DNA of 64,000 nt. Source: Piscicola geometra (Eukaryota > Annelida > Clitellata > Hirudinida > Piscicolidae). The DNA lies in contig OX030959.1 in assembly GCA_943735955.1 (NCBI GenBank), positions 3,281,772 through 3,345,771 on the forward strand. Reading direction: 5' to 3'. Of the stretch, positions 49,711 to 64,000 are shown piece by piece (within the stretch, counting starts at the first letter, position 1; each line of letters begins with the position of its first letter). Under the pieces are notes generated by a model. That model was not told where the DNA came from. It saw nothing but the letters and a program-made list of their open reading frames with translations, and did not search any database. The translations under genes and the position numbers were made by a program.

Positions 49711-52700
49711 TTGGAATTGACAATAAAATTTAAAGAAAATATTGAAGATTTTGAAAGATACGTTTAGTTTTTGCAAACTTAAGTTTTTTCAAACGATAAG
49801 ATCGTAAAAATCTATAAAACTTTGAAATTTCACGATAAAATAAAGAAAAGAAAGTCAACAACTAGAAAAATGATACTTTCGCATTGAATTTATTAAAGCA
49901 TTAATGCAGATGACCGCATACAAATAACGGCTGAACAACCCATGCACAATAGAGGTGTTTAGGGGTAGAGAAAATTTCCTTTGCTGGAAAAAAGAAATTG
50001 TGAAAAAAAGAAAAAAACTGAAAAGCTGTGATCACTCAGCATCTAACTTTGATGCCACTTTATTTCTAAATTTACATACAGAGACACAATTGGTGATTGC
50101 AGAATTACATGTAAACTACTTTTTGGCTTTTTGGCTTTGACTTATGTTGTTATAGTGAAAACGTGAAATAGAGTGTGATTTATCAGGTCCCAAGTGGGAA
50201 TTATCAATTACAACAAGCGTCAGATTGTTCCAATATTATTGAAAATCATAGAAAGAAATATTGAAATCAATCGACTTCGCAAGATAAAGTCTCTCCATCA
50301 AAAAGACAATCATATCACGCATAATATCACATCGTACACTCTCCATTGACTTCCATGCACGATCTCTGATTAATGTCTCCCCCTGCCTGTCTCCTCGCAT
50401 TTCTCTTCCCGTGTGCGTGACTTTATGTGTTGTCGCCGTGCGTTAGTGACTTTCAAAAATATATTTTAAAATGTAATATTTATTCTTATTTTAAAATAGA
50501 ATTTCTTTCTTTTTTTTCTTTTTTAAAAGAATGAAATATGTGCTTTATGCGTGTGTTAGCATCGTAGGTATGGGTTATAAAAGACTCGTGTTTGTAGGGC
50601 GGGTGTCTCGGGCCGTAATTGATTGGGTTAAAGGCGACGCTTGAAGTAGAAATCTTATTGGAATTCTGTTTCAAGATTATTTGAGCTCGTATGCATATTT
50701 TCCTTTTCATTTTTTGCAACCCATAGACAAACTGCTTTGACAGAATTGGTAAAAAGCGTAAAGACAGTCATTATTTGTTTTAAACATACTTTTTTTAATG
50801 ATTTCAATGAAAGTCTTTACATATTAATATCAAAGATACTACAATTCAAATTTTTAGTTGTTAAAAATTGTAAATAAATAAATAAAATATCTTTAGAAGT
50901 TATTCGAACAATAATAAGAAAATAAATATTTTTGTTTTGTATATCCAATAATTTTACTAAAGAGTCAGAAATTTAGGTTTGAACCTGTAATTGGTTATTT
51001 AAATCATCATCTGTATTTCAAGGCTTTTTCTAATAGTTTAATTAATACTTCTTTAATCTGTGTTTTGTCGATGATTTTTTAAAAAACGTGTTTAGTCTTT
51101 TTAATTAACTTAAGTAACCCTCGTTCAAGTTCTTTTTTCTTCTATTTTAAAATTTATTCTTTTTACTTTCAAAAAGTTTAGTGTATTGAGCAATAAAATA
51201 CCGCATCAAAATACAGCAATATAAATTTTTTTTATGAAAAATAGAATTTTAAACCGAAAGATGCTATAATGTTTTTCAAATAATGACTTCTTAACGCAGT
51301 AGAAGACTACATCCTGCTCCAGGTTCAGAACTATTCCAGAGTGAGATTAAATTCTCCAGAGTCTAATGAAAACTACATTAATTTTTTTAAATATATTTTA
51401 ATTGAATTTGAGCATAAAGAATTGTTTTTAGTCATATATAAACTTTAACAGGAAAAAATAGTGTCAAAATATGTGTTATTAACTATAAAAAATGTATTTT
51501 CACGAAAAATGAATTGAACTTAATTTTGTTTAACTGATCTTTTTTACATTTTATTTATATCTTTTTTAAAGTATAAACTTTAATAAATGACTAAAATATT
51601 TCATTAACATGATAGAATTCACCCATTCCTTGATCAATAAATCCTACTAGACTTTTAATCCAATTCTTATCCCTATCTAACACCGTATAATCATCACTCT
51701 AATAATTTTTTCCATCTCATTAGTTTTTTTTGTATTTCAGTCGTTTAAATAAAGTAAAAGTCTCCCAAAGGACGTCAGCAAATGTCCTGAAACTTCAAGT
51801 TCTACCAATGGGCTCAACCAAATAGACTTTGAGCCAAGCGTGAAATAGCAAAGATAATATAGGTGTATGAAGTGATTACCAAGCAAAATAGAAGTTTTGC
51901 CGACCTAGTCTTATACTTTTTAGACTTTTAAAGTATTATTAAACATGAAATATTTTAGTACTTTTATTGAAACACTTTTTTTTAATAATTCATTTTTATC
52001 AAAATTCAAAGCTTTCAAATAAAGAAATAAACTATTTATTTTCAGAAAAATTTATGTTTTAATAGTGTGAAGAAAAATTAATAATTTTCTTCAAATAGCA
52101 ATGGTTAAATGAAAAAAGATAAGCATTTTTGTATAATATGTTTTTTTCAGAGAGGCTAATTCATTCTGAAAGAAAAAAGATTCAAGAAGAAAAATTGAAT
52201 ATTTAACAGCCATGTGGGGGTTTACGTTGTAAAGGATGGAAGAGTTGAAAAACTCTGAAAAGCCATTTTAGGAATTCAAAATAATTTAAACAGAATACAC
52301 AAACTTATTATTTTACTAAAAGGAATGAATAGTAAGTGTTTTCTATTTACAACATTTAATTTTGAAGGGTGGCATTCTCTGATTCTTGATTATTAATGGC
52401 TTACTATTATGGTTTTTTTCCTCAAAGTTATAAGGATCTTTTGTGTGTGATTTGTTATGACATTTTTTGTGTGATGTGTTATAAGATCAGCTCAATCAAA
52501 TAACTTGAAAAAGAAATCTTTATAACCTCTTGAGAATCTAAACTAAAAAAAATTGCACATTTAAAATAATTATTCATTCATCCAACAAGTAATCTAAATA
52601 AATTTGACTCTGTCAGTTCACATTGTATTTTGAATATTTTTTCAACCGTTGAAAAACGTCAAATGATACGTTTCGGTTGTTTTCAATCAAATTTTCATGC

Positions 52701-55700
52701 ATATCTCATGAAATATAGATGAATTTATAACAGATCGGTAAAAATTTCTTTTTTATTTTAACTATACATCTAAAAAAGACTTAATAGTCAATTGAAACCT
52801 ACATCAAAGAAGTTAGCTGTATTTTATTTACACAGTGCACCAGTCTACTGCCCACTCGGTAGCTTTTGCATAGATCTCTTTCATTACAGAATTCCTCCCA
52901 TGCTTGTTTGCTGATTTATAAGCGCGAAATAGACAGCACAGGGTAGCTACAGTCAAGGGGGAACCGTTACTTTTGTGAAGCTTCCGAAGTATAATTCTTT
53001 GAAAAAGTACGTAAAAGGTAAATCCAGAACTCTAGATGTTTATATCCATGATTAAAGCTGCAAGGCCTTAAAATATCATGCTAATAGTCAGATTCGTTAA
53101 ATATTATTTCAAAGAATAAATGACGGCTTATGTGAGTGTATTGACAACGAAAATGACATTAATTGTGACTGAAATCTTCAGTGCATCCATCGGGCAACCA
53201 TAAAGTGTGCGTTGTATTAGGAAATTCACGCGGATCTTGTCGTAAAATAACTGAGATACATTGATTGGACAAAGATTCAGTGTAATGAAGCTTTTAAAAG
53301 AACTGCTATTTAAATAAGCTGAAACAATAGCTTTTATTATTTTTCTTTTTTTATTTGAAAAATGTCTTGTTTTTATAGAAAACATTATACTATCGATTGG
53401 TCGAACGATATTCGGTATTTTCACGAAAGAAAATCTTATTTTCATATTGAAAGCATTAATCATCGTAAAAGTTGTAAACTAAACAATAAATTAATTTCTC
53501 CTAAATTTAATTCTCGAGTTTCATGCTTTCGAAGCTCAAATTTTCAATTACTTTTGACATGAATCGAAGCATAAAAGGCAGACAGATAACAATTATAATA
53601 AAATGAACTATAAAAGGCGAATAAAATCATAGAGCGATGCTATTATTTATGAAATGGCTTATTTATTTTTCGTTTTCTGACCTCCATCAGTATATCTTTA
53701 TCGGTTATGTCTTTGATGGCTTTACATAAAAAAATCATAAAAGAGAGATAACGAGATAAATAAAAAGTTAATTTAATAAAGAAAAATAAACTCGCGAAAG
53801 ATAATTTCGACGTTACGGGTAGTAGTTTCAGTAATAGTATTGTGGTTGTTGATTAAAGCTGCGAGGCTCCAACTCATGAGATCGATAAATGTCGAAAGAG
53901 AAAAAGCAACCATCTATGTCTCCATAATTTTTCTTGCCATGACTTTGCTATTCGCATCGCCAATGCTTATTTAACAGGTCAAAAAGAGACATTGTTTCGA
54001 ATAAAACTCACCACGTTTCTGGTTCTTGGTTCAACACACATATCAGAAGAAATAGATCAATTAATTAACAAAAAAAATTAAAAATTTGAAAAAGAAATGA
54101 GACAAAAATTCACACAGATACACACTGTGACATCATAAAGGCGAGAGTACAGATAATCAGAAAGATACGCTGTAATTGAAAATCACAACATACCTCGAAT
54201 TGAAGCTGAAAGAGTTGACACTTTTTCGAAAGTGGTGGAGTTTTATAAAAAACCCCAATCTTATGCTTTTTATATACATTTCAATATAAATTTATTAATA
54301 TTATTTTTTTTGTAAACCCCATAGAAAAATCATGCTTTCCAACTTTTGGCTTTCAAGCAGATTTGTTGAAGATTAAATAAAAATGTAAAAATAATTTCAC
54401 AAATTTTATTTTAGCACGAAAAACTAAATTTTACAATGCTAAAAAAAGTTTTTATATATTTTGTTGGAAACCTATCAATTTGAATAGAATAGGATTCTTC
54501 AAAGAAGAGTTTCTTGCCCACAGAAAATGCTGGTCAATGCTGAGATGTAGTAGTGAATATTTAGTATTATTTGTGGCAGTGGTGAAAATGCGAAACATGT
54601 AATGATAAACACAGAAAAAGCTCAACACTTTAATGGATATGAACTGAACAAGTTTTATTTGTTTTATCATAGATTCATCATGCGTTTATCTTATCGCTAT
54701 GCAAGCAATGAAAGTTTGTATATCGTATAAAAAAACAGTTCCAAACTAGAAACGTAGTTTATTAATAACCTTTTTTCGTGATCAGAATTTACAATCGTTT
54801 CACAAGCATTTCTTCTTTCTTCCAAGGCCCATGTTTCACTGGTCTCAATAATATCAAGAAAGACAAATTACCATGCAAAGGTTTTGTAGCGTGTAAACCT
54901 TGCCTTTTGAACCCTTAGAAAATGCTCGAGTTGAGATTGTTAATTTAAAAATTTTTTTTATTTATTTATATAAAAAGTTGTTTTAAATATTGTTATTTAA
55001 TATTATTTTTAAATTGTAACTTTTCAAATGTCCTATTAGAACAGATTTAAATCGAAATGTATAAAAAAAATTATTAATTATCTTTTCAAGTGCCTTCATT
55101 GCACCATTACACTCCGATTTTAATTAATACCTAGAAAAAATCAATCATTCTCGTTTTCTAAGCACATCATCATTAGTTTATGAACATCTTACCATGATTC
55201 TTTTTTAATAATATTTTGTATTAATTTTTTGTTTTTAATATGAATCAACAGAATCTCTCAATTCAGAGTTTACAAGAAGTTGTATAAATCATCTTAGTTA
55301 ATTGATTTTGAACGTGCGCAAAAATTAATTTAATAAAAAATATCTTTTTATTAATTAAAAACACTAAGTCATGTGCTTTTCGCTAAATATTTTATTGTTT
55401 TCTTCTTGACGCATTCATGATTTAAATTAAAAGTTTTGACATTTTATTTTATCTTTAGCTAGAAAACTGCATTCATTAAAAAAATGCCTTGTATATTTTT
55501 TTTCTCTAAAGCTGGAAACACAGAGTTAAGAAATATAATGTTAACTTGTGTTTTTAAACTAAATTTTTGTATTAGTCAAAAATAATGTTATTGATGTGTG
55601 CAACATTTATTCAAATCAAATTTTGCATAAAGATATTTTAATAAACAGAATCTATTAAGTTTCAGAGAAAACAACCATAGATCTATGTTATTTCAAGTTC

Positions 55701-57003
55701 AAAAATATTCATTCTTCTATATTCATGCTATCTAAAACTTCCTTTATTTAACATTTGAAAGTTAAAATATGGAGAAAAAAAATCTTGTTTAAATTACATT
55801 TTATTATCTTCATGAAGTAACAGTTAAAAAATATACCGGCATCATTTGGTCATGATCCTACTAAAAAGATATGCTCATACGTGCATGTATGCACAATTTG
55901 TCTATACCAGTGTGTATAAATATGGCACATGGCCAGTAGAAAGATGGGCAGTTTAGTGGATGCAAAGAACATAATCTTCATTTGAGGTTTTTGAAGACGT
56001 TTGAGATTCGCTTCCTACCTAAATAAAGTCTCTAGCCTTTCAAGCATACAAATGGTTCATAAGAAGATTGCAGAGGCTTTAGTGAATTTGAGATCCCACT
56101 TTATAACGCTAACATTCTTCCGACAAAAATTTTCAGTTGAAATTGATTTTATTAAATGAGAATTTAAAATTTTTCAATTATAGAACAAATGAAAAAATAT
56201 TGTAATTGAAAACTTAATGTCCTATTTTTTCTCCTTCAAAAATAATTTGAATTCTGATTGAATTTCCAAGAACTGCATCTGAAAACTAAGTGAGTTTTCT
56301 TTTTTTTCGAGATGGAAAAAGTTTTTTTAAAATATTTTTATATAACTAAAATATCTTAAAGATTTATTTATACAATTAGTTTCATATAAATTTTAAAAGT
56401 ACTTCATAAGTTATTCATTTTTTATTTGAAATTTTTTCTACAAACATTTTGTACTGATTTTCAATTTTTTTATAAATATATTTGCACTTTTAGTAACTAA
56501 TTTTAACAAAATAAACTAAGATTAAAAGCAATTAAAAGTCATAAAAAAGCGAAGTTTGTTTGATTTGGGTATGAGAAGAGAATTTCTGAGATTGTGAAGC
56601 TTATTACGGAAACGATTGAGATTTTGAATATAAATAGAGATTATTATGGAAAAATGTAAACTTAGAACATAAAATAGATGCAGAGATAGCTGATTTTATG
56701 GGAATTTTTTCAAATTTTAAAAATAAATTGTTGAACATAAAATTGATTGAAAAAGATTATTTTTCCAATTTTATAGATGTATTTTTCAAACTCATTCCAT
56801 GACAATTTTAAAGTTCAATCTGATGCAAATTGCTCAAAATCGACTTTCTAATATTTAAAGCGCTTTCATAGTCTATGAACAAAAAGAAAAACTCATGATC
56901 AATTACTTTTATTTGTTAATACACTGGCAAATATAAATAAAAATAAAACACAAAGAACAGACCCAGTTTTTATGAATTAAAAAGCAAAAAGCAATGTTTT
57001 TAA
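49711..57003. other. long gene-poor stretch
   Basis: No gene is supported over about 7 kb. GC-richer patches occur at 50330-50440, 50575-50650 (with TATAAAAG at about 50577), 51765-51850, 52840-52980 and 55860-56060. A possible 53-nt exon at about 52890-52942 has a good acceptor (CTTTCATTACAG) but a weak donor. The 111-codon minus-strand frame at 53128-53463 has no recognisable features. Confidence 0.5.
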
Positions 57004-57108
57004 GACGAAAAAATTAGAAACGAACATCAAAAAGAAACGAAAACAAGACAAAAAACTCAAGACGGCGCGACAAGGAGCACGCAAGCTGGAACGTCGAAAG
57101 GGTGGTTT

Positions 57109-57273
57109 ATGGGCATTACTCTTGCAAAGGCCTCTCGAGGGATACCCAAGCACAAGTCATGCGACGTCGTTTCTCCCTTAATAACTCATCTATTCATCTT
57201 TATCACTTTGACTGTTCTTTGCAGCATAAAAGTTGCGTGGTATTCGGAAGAAGAAGCATTTATGTCAAGATAG
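57109..57273 (+). CDS. small hypothetical ORF with one hydrophobic segment
   Basis: 54 codons beginning MGITLAKASRGIPKHK. A central hydrophobic stretch LITHLFIFITLTVLC could be a membrane helix, followed by KVAWYSEEE. The frame is open for 35 further codons upstream without an ATG, so it could belong to a longer exon. The first part lies in a distinct GC-rich patch (57055-57180). No family is recognised and the evidence for translation is weak. Confidence 0.25.
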   Translation: MGITLAKASRGIPKHKSCDVVSPLITHLFIFITLTVLCSIKVAWYSEEEAFMSR

Positions 57274-59603
<2,330 letters not shown>

Positions 59604-59640
59604 ATGTGCGCGTGTTGGTAGTGTTTTTATGTGTGTGTAT

Positions 59641-60952
59641 AGTGAAAATTTTCAATTATTGATTTTGTGTTATCTTTTTGATTCTCATCTTTGTAATAGT
59701 CCTAATTAATTTTTGTTTTTTTTAAATCAGGTAATTAAGATTAAAACTTCTTCAATTTCTAATATAATCACAAAACATTGAACTTTTTAATACATTTTAT
59801 TAAGCTCGTAGCACCACTTTCAAAAATGTAAATAAAACTTGTTTAAAATAAAATATAATTATATTTAGAGTTATGATTAGAAGAAATTCTAACTGGTTTG
59901 TATTCTGCACTCAATTCTGCCAAGACAATTCCAATCAGTGACAAGAAATCATTATCTGTACACTGGACGGCTTAACCCCACCGGAATCACTGTTTGTTTT
60001 GAAAATTATTAATAACGTTGGAATAGATCTCTATTGATTTCCTATTGACGATTTTTGGGGCTATTTATTCCGAAAAAGTACTTGTAATGCCTTTTAAAAT
60101 GGAAAAGTTTTTTTAGTTTTTTCAAATTGTGAATACATAGATTAACTGTGAGATAGCTTGTTTTTCCAGTACTAAAATAATCCCCAGCTACTGATATAAT
60201 ATATTTATATGAAAAGTTACTTAAAGTTTCACAAAACCTTCGTTAAAGTCCTTCAACTGTCGAATTATCAAGGAAATCAAGTTTTTATATTTTGTATACA
60301 GATAAAATTCCAATAAAATTTCATAAAAATGCAATTTGTCAATATTTGTATAGATATTTTTACAAAGATTCACTAATAGATAAAAAGATTGAAAAACATT
60401 TGTAAAAAATTGATTTAAATGCGGCTTAACATTGAAAACACGTGTTAGAAAAATAAAACGTCATCACATCTTATTGAAAAGAATATAAAACTTTTAAAGT
60501 AAGATTATCACATTTCTTCAACCTAGGCATCAGGTGTGTTATCCATCAGAATACCCGATCAAAATTTTAATCAAATGTCTTATATGAACCTATATTTTAT
60601 AACTTTAGTTTCATAAATAATTAATGAAGATAGATGGTAATTATTATTCTTTAAAATTAAGATTGAAAAATATTTCAGAAACACAATTTTTGAAAAACTT
60701 TTAAAGAAAAATGAATTCTATTTTAGATCATCCGCAGGTATAGAAAAACAAAGTGTAAAGGCGAAAAAAAGAATAAATCAAAATTATCTGAAATCTTTTT
60801 ATGCGCAAATGGAAACTTCCGAAATTAAAAAAAAAATTGATAAACACGAAATATCAATATAAGACAAATTCCTACTAGAGTATGAGCACTATACCTATTG
60901 CTTCAACTAACGCAGCCGAACTCATAAATAACAGAAGACATAAAACAATAAA
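59641..60952. other. upstream flank of the LRR gene
   Basis: AT-rich with no other gene. The promoter and 5' untranslated region of the LRR gene should be here but no definite element is seen. Confidence 0.5.
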
Positions 60953-63415
60953 ATGAGGTTGTCTCGACCGCCACGAATGACCACTCATCTCTGGACCCTC
61001 CATCATCTTTTCGCATTTGTTTTCTTCTCAGTTGGCAAACACGTAATCTCTCAAGAAGTCACTTATAACTTCAATCATTCACAGCAACAAAAAGAACCCC
61101 TCATAGATCAAATCAAGAAAAACTCCGAAGAAGACGTAAGCACACAACCCATTACTTCCCTTTCTCCAAACGTCATCGAATATTGTCCTAACCAATGCGA
61201 CTGTCTTCACTTTGACGAGACGATTGATTGCAGTCATCGCAGACTCGAAAACCTCCCAGCCTTCGACAGCCATGCCAAGAGACTCTATTTGGAAGATAAC
61301 AGAATTACATTTTTACCTCCACGCTCGTTTGCAAGCGCCCCAGAACTGCTGTTAATTGTGCTGGAAAGAAATGACTTGGGTTTCGTGGAGAGTAGCTCGT
61401 TTTGTGGTCTCGCTAAGATTCAAGAGTTGGATTTAGGAGGCAACCGAATACAGAGTTTTGTTATCGATTCGCTTTTTATTGAAGATGACAATATTTCGGC
61501 TAGCTGCGTGTCTTCTAACCTCAAAGAAATTAACCTCAGTTTGAATCTCTTGACTAGACTTCCTGACAAGCTTTCTGATTTTGCCCCAAATTTAGAAATT
61601 CTAAATCTAAGTTACAATGAAATCGAAATTATAAAAGCTGATGATACTTATGAAAAGTTTAGATGTTTGAAACATCTAGATCTGAGCAGAAACAAAATTC
61701 ATTGGATTCAAAAAGACGATTTGAAAGCATTAGGACCAACTCCATTAGAGATGTTAAACTTGGCCGAAAGTGGTGTGAGCAAGATTGACAAAGAAGCTTT
61801 CTCAGGCCTTGATAACTTAACTTCTCTCTCCCTCGCCAACAATGTAATCGAATACGAAAACTTGCAGCAGCTTTTGAGCAATCTCTTCATTCAAAACCAT
61901 TCCAGCAATGCTTTAAAGAGACTCGACGTGAGTGAAATCAGCCTGCCTAACATCACTGCACCAATGCTCGGTCACCTCACAAGCCTCATCATCCTGGACG
62001 CTTCTCTGTGTGACGTTGAACAATTTGAAGCGGAAATCTTCAATAATTTGCAAAATCTGGAAACTCTTCATTTAGAGTTTGGCAAACTAAAGGTCTTAGA
62101 AAACCTTGTTGCTGCTAAGGATTTGAGAAGGATATATCTCCAAGACAATCAACTGACTAGTCTGAATGTAACTGGCTTACACAATTTAGAAACCATAGAT
62201 TTAAGCTACAACCAATTTGTAAAACTTCCACAACTGTGGATGAAAGATCTTAAAAACTTGCAAGTTTTGAATCTGAGCCACAACCAGATACACACAATAG
62301 AAAGCAATTCCTTCAAGCAGTCGTCAATCATGCTCTCGCTAGATTTATCGCACAACAAGCTCATGAGACTACTTTCAATGGGCCTTGATAGACTGACGAA
62401 GATCGACCTTTCACACAACAGCATTCATACTTTAGATCAAAACATCTTCAAGCACTTGCATCAAAGCCTCACAGACATCGATCTCAGCTACAACAATTTC
62501 ACAAAATTCACTAATTCTATTTTTGAGCCAATTCACAATCTGCAGGCTTTAAATTTGGCAGGAAACAAATTGGGTTTCTATTTTTCATTTCTTTTCACGT
62601 CAGAAGACGATTCGCCATTCGCATCTTTATCCATTCTCAAGTACCTGGATTTATCCGACAACGGAATTTCTTCATTCCACTGCCAAATGATCTCCCCTCT
62701 CCGTAACCTACTCACCTTGAGTCTCAGACAAAACAACGTTTCAAAGCTATCAGACATAAGTCTCAATTGCGCGGAATCCTTGGTGAAGTTGGTGTTGTCG
62801 AACAACAGATTGAGCAACATCGACGTAGCAGCACTCGACACGCTGATGAATCTCGAAGAACTCGACGTCAGCAGCAACCCTTTCGAGTGCAACTGCGCCA
62901 TCCTCGACTTCCTCCGCTGGGCCAACACCACGCAGGTTAAAATCATCAAAGAGGTGGAGGAAGACAGCTACCGTTGCCACTCCATCGGCAGAAGCATCGA
63001 CGACTCATCTGCCCCTGAAGATGCTTATCTTCTTGGTCTCAACTCGTGGACCAGTGACGATTTTTTGTTCTTGTACAGGCCGGAATATGAGAAGTGTTAC
63101 AGCAAGTCGAAGCAAGCTGTAGGGCCGTTCTATGACCAGATTTATATGTCTTCCTTTGAAAGCAACAGCCCTCGACAACTAGCGCAAAAAGAAAACGACG
63201 CAGACAAGAATAACGCTCACAACTACCTCGCAGCAAAGTACTTTTCGGTCTTTTGCGTGACCACTTTTGCAGGCGTTCTGGTAGGCATGACGGTGATTTT
63301 TGTTGCCTGGAGGTTCAGGAACTGCATCTACCAGATGACTGTTTTCAATTCCAGATGGAGGGTTCGTTATAGAGAAGTTTCTGACCTCGAATCTGCTCTC
63401 GATTCTCGAGTATAA
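60953..63415 (+). CDS. type I transmembrane leucine-rich-repeat protein
   Basis: 820 codons with no intron. The N-terminal hydrophobic segment (about residues 12-32, HLWTLHHLFAFVFFSVG) is a signal peptide. Either the ATG at 60953 or the in-frame ATG eight codons later could start it. A cysteine-rich LRR N-cap (CPNQCDC, about 77-84) is followed by roughly twenty LRRs of 23-26 residues with the LxxLxLSxNxI pattern. An LRR C-cap follows (NPFECNCAILDFLRW from 642), then a spacer and one membrane helix at about 763-786. The 34-residue basic/acidic cytoplasmic tail has no TIR or kinase domain. It is therefore likely a surface adhesion or co-receptor protein of the chaoptin/LRRC15-like type, not a Toll receptor. 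Several NxS/T glycosylation sites are present. Orthology cannot be assigned. Confidence 0.9.
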   Translation: MRLSRPPRMTTHLWTLHHLFAFVFFSVGKHVISQEVTYNFNHSQQQKEPLIDQIKKNSEEDVSTQPITSLSPNVIEYCPNQCDCLHFDETIDCSHRRLENLPAFDSHAKRLYLEDNRITFLPPRSFASAPELLLIVLERNDLGFVESSSFCGLAKIQELDLGGNRIQSFVIDSLFIEDDNISASCVSSNLKEINLSLNLLTRLPDKLSDFAPNLEILNLSYNEIEIIKADDTYEKFRCLKHLDLSRNKIHWIQKDDLKALGPTPLEMLNLAESGVSKIDKEAFSGLDNLTSLSLANNVIEYENLQQLLSNLFIQNHSSNALKRLDVSEISLPNITAPMLGHLTSLIILDASLCDVEQFEAEIFNNLQNLETLHLEFGKLKVLENLVAAKDLRRIYLQDNQLTSLNVTGLHNLETIDLSYNQFVKLPQLWMKDLKNLQVLNLSHNQIHTIESNSFKQSSIMLSLDLSHNKLMRLLSMGLDRLTKIDLSHNSIHTLDQNIFKHLHQSLTDIDLSYNNFTKFTNSIFEPIHNLQALNLAGNKLGFYFSFLFTSEDDSPFASLSILKYLDLSDNGISSFHCQMISPLRNLLTLSLRQNNVSKLSDISLNCAESLVKLVLSNNRLSNIDVAALDTLMNLEELDVSSNPFECNCAILDFLRWANTTQVKIIKEVEEDSYRCHSIGRSIDDSSAPEDAYLLGLNSWTSDDFLFLYRPEYEKCYSKSKQAVGPFYDQIYMSSFESNSPRQLAQKENDADKNNAHNYLAAKYFSVFCVTTFAGVLVGMTVIFVAWRFRNCIYQMTVFNSRWRVRYREVSDLESALDSRV

Positions 63416-64000
63416 CACTGATAAAAAGCAACTCACAAAGTACGTCATTCACCGACTCATGTGCATAATGCAGTGTTTTGTGGCGATTTTCCTAATAACT
63501 TTATGGATTCCAAGACAATTTTATTGACAGAGTTGTTCTATTTTAAATCATTCAGATTTTCAAAATAATTTTTTCAAACCTTTTTATTTGATTTATTAAA
63601 ATGTTACTAGTATTTTTCAATTTTTTAATAATGCGCAAAATCTATGATAATGTTATCGAGTTATTCATACAATGTATACTTACATGAAATAGCTTTTTGA
63701 GTTTTTGATTTGAAATGAACTTGAAATCAGTATAAAAGTATGCATAATGTTTTTTTAGTGTGTATAGTTAGTTCTTAGTAATATATCTATTTTCGATTTG
63801 AAACATACATAAATGTCGTAAGTACGTCAAATTTACAATCATTTTCCATTTTTCTTTTTATCTTTTTCACTTTTATTACAATTTTCAAAATACAACTCGT
63901 TATATAAATTTCTATTTGGTTTATTATTTGTCTAGTTATTGAATTGAAAAGAAAAAACTCTTAACTTCACAAATTGGAAACATTGTTTTTATTCAATTAT
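63416..64000. other. 3' flank of the LRR gene
   Basis: AT-rich with no further gene. The 3' untranslated region probably lies here; an ATTAAA at about 63595 is a possible poly(A) signal. Confidence 0.4.

Noticed and set aside
53128..53463. 111-codon minus-strand open frame
   Set aside because: No recognisable family and low-complexity AT-driven composition; kept only as a remark in the gene-poor stretch.
61079..63448. Several minus-strand frames opposite the LRR gene
   Set aside because: Antisense shadows of a long GC-richer coding exon.

Overview
This is a eukaryotic nuclear window. It is very AT-rich (roughly three quarters A+T by eye), with spliced genes, long gene-poor spacers, microsatellites, non-LTR retrotransposon sequence and tRNA-derived SINEs. 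The gene families (a pyrokinin/neuromedin-U-type peptide receptor, a KLF zinc-finger factor, SHQ1, a leucine-rich-repeat membrane protein) point to an animal. A short interstitial CCCTAA/TTAGGG-type array argues against most insects, which use TTAGG telomeres. My guess is a lophotrochozoan such as an annelid or mollusc, with low confidence.

Layout. 1-7.2 kb is gene-poor; it holds a degenerate coding-like island, an inverted-repeat pair and a LINE 3' stub with a hairpin and a TTGA tail. 7.2-14.7 kb (minus) is a three-exon peptide GPCR with a 5.5 kb first intron. 15.8-19.3 kb holds a SINE fragment and one LINE whose 1024-codon ORF keeps intact endonuclease and reverse transcriptase motifs. 20.2-22.6 kb (minus) has the last three exons of an unrecognised coiled-coil protein, with telomere-like repeats just past its 3' end. 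25.0-25.6 kb is an uninterrupted (TAC)n array that looks like an expanded LINE tail. 27.6-34.8 kb (minus) is a 13-exon patatin-like gene that I could rebuild with every exon phase in register. Its predicted product has lost the nucleophile serine, the catalytic aspartate and the glycine-rich oxyanion motif. 36.6-40.0 kb (plus) is SHQ1, the H/ACA snoRNP assembly chaperone, arranged head-to-head with the patatin gene and carrying one GC-AG intron. 40.1-40.6 kb is a (GT)n array plus a tRNA-headed SINE. 43.5-45.2 kb (plus) is the main exon of a KLF transcription factor. 45-61 kb is mostly noncoding with a few candidate micro-exons. 61.0-63.4 kb (plus) is an intronless coding region for a type I membrane LRR protein.

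The genes do not form a pathway. They are unrelated, independently transcribed animal genes in repeat-rich DNA. The most notable observation is the pseudo-patatin: an intact, correctly spliced gene whose product should be catalytically dead. Exon structures were inferred by hand from splice consensus, reading phase and family similarity; no transcript data or database search was available.
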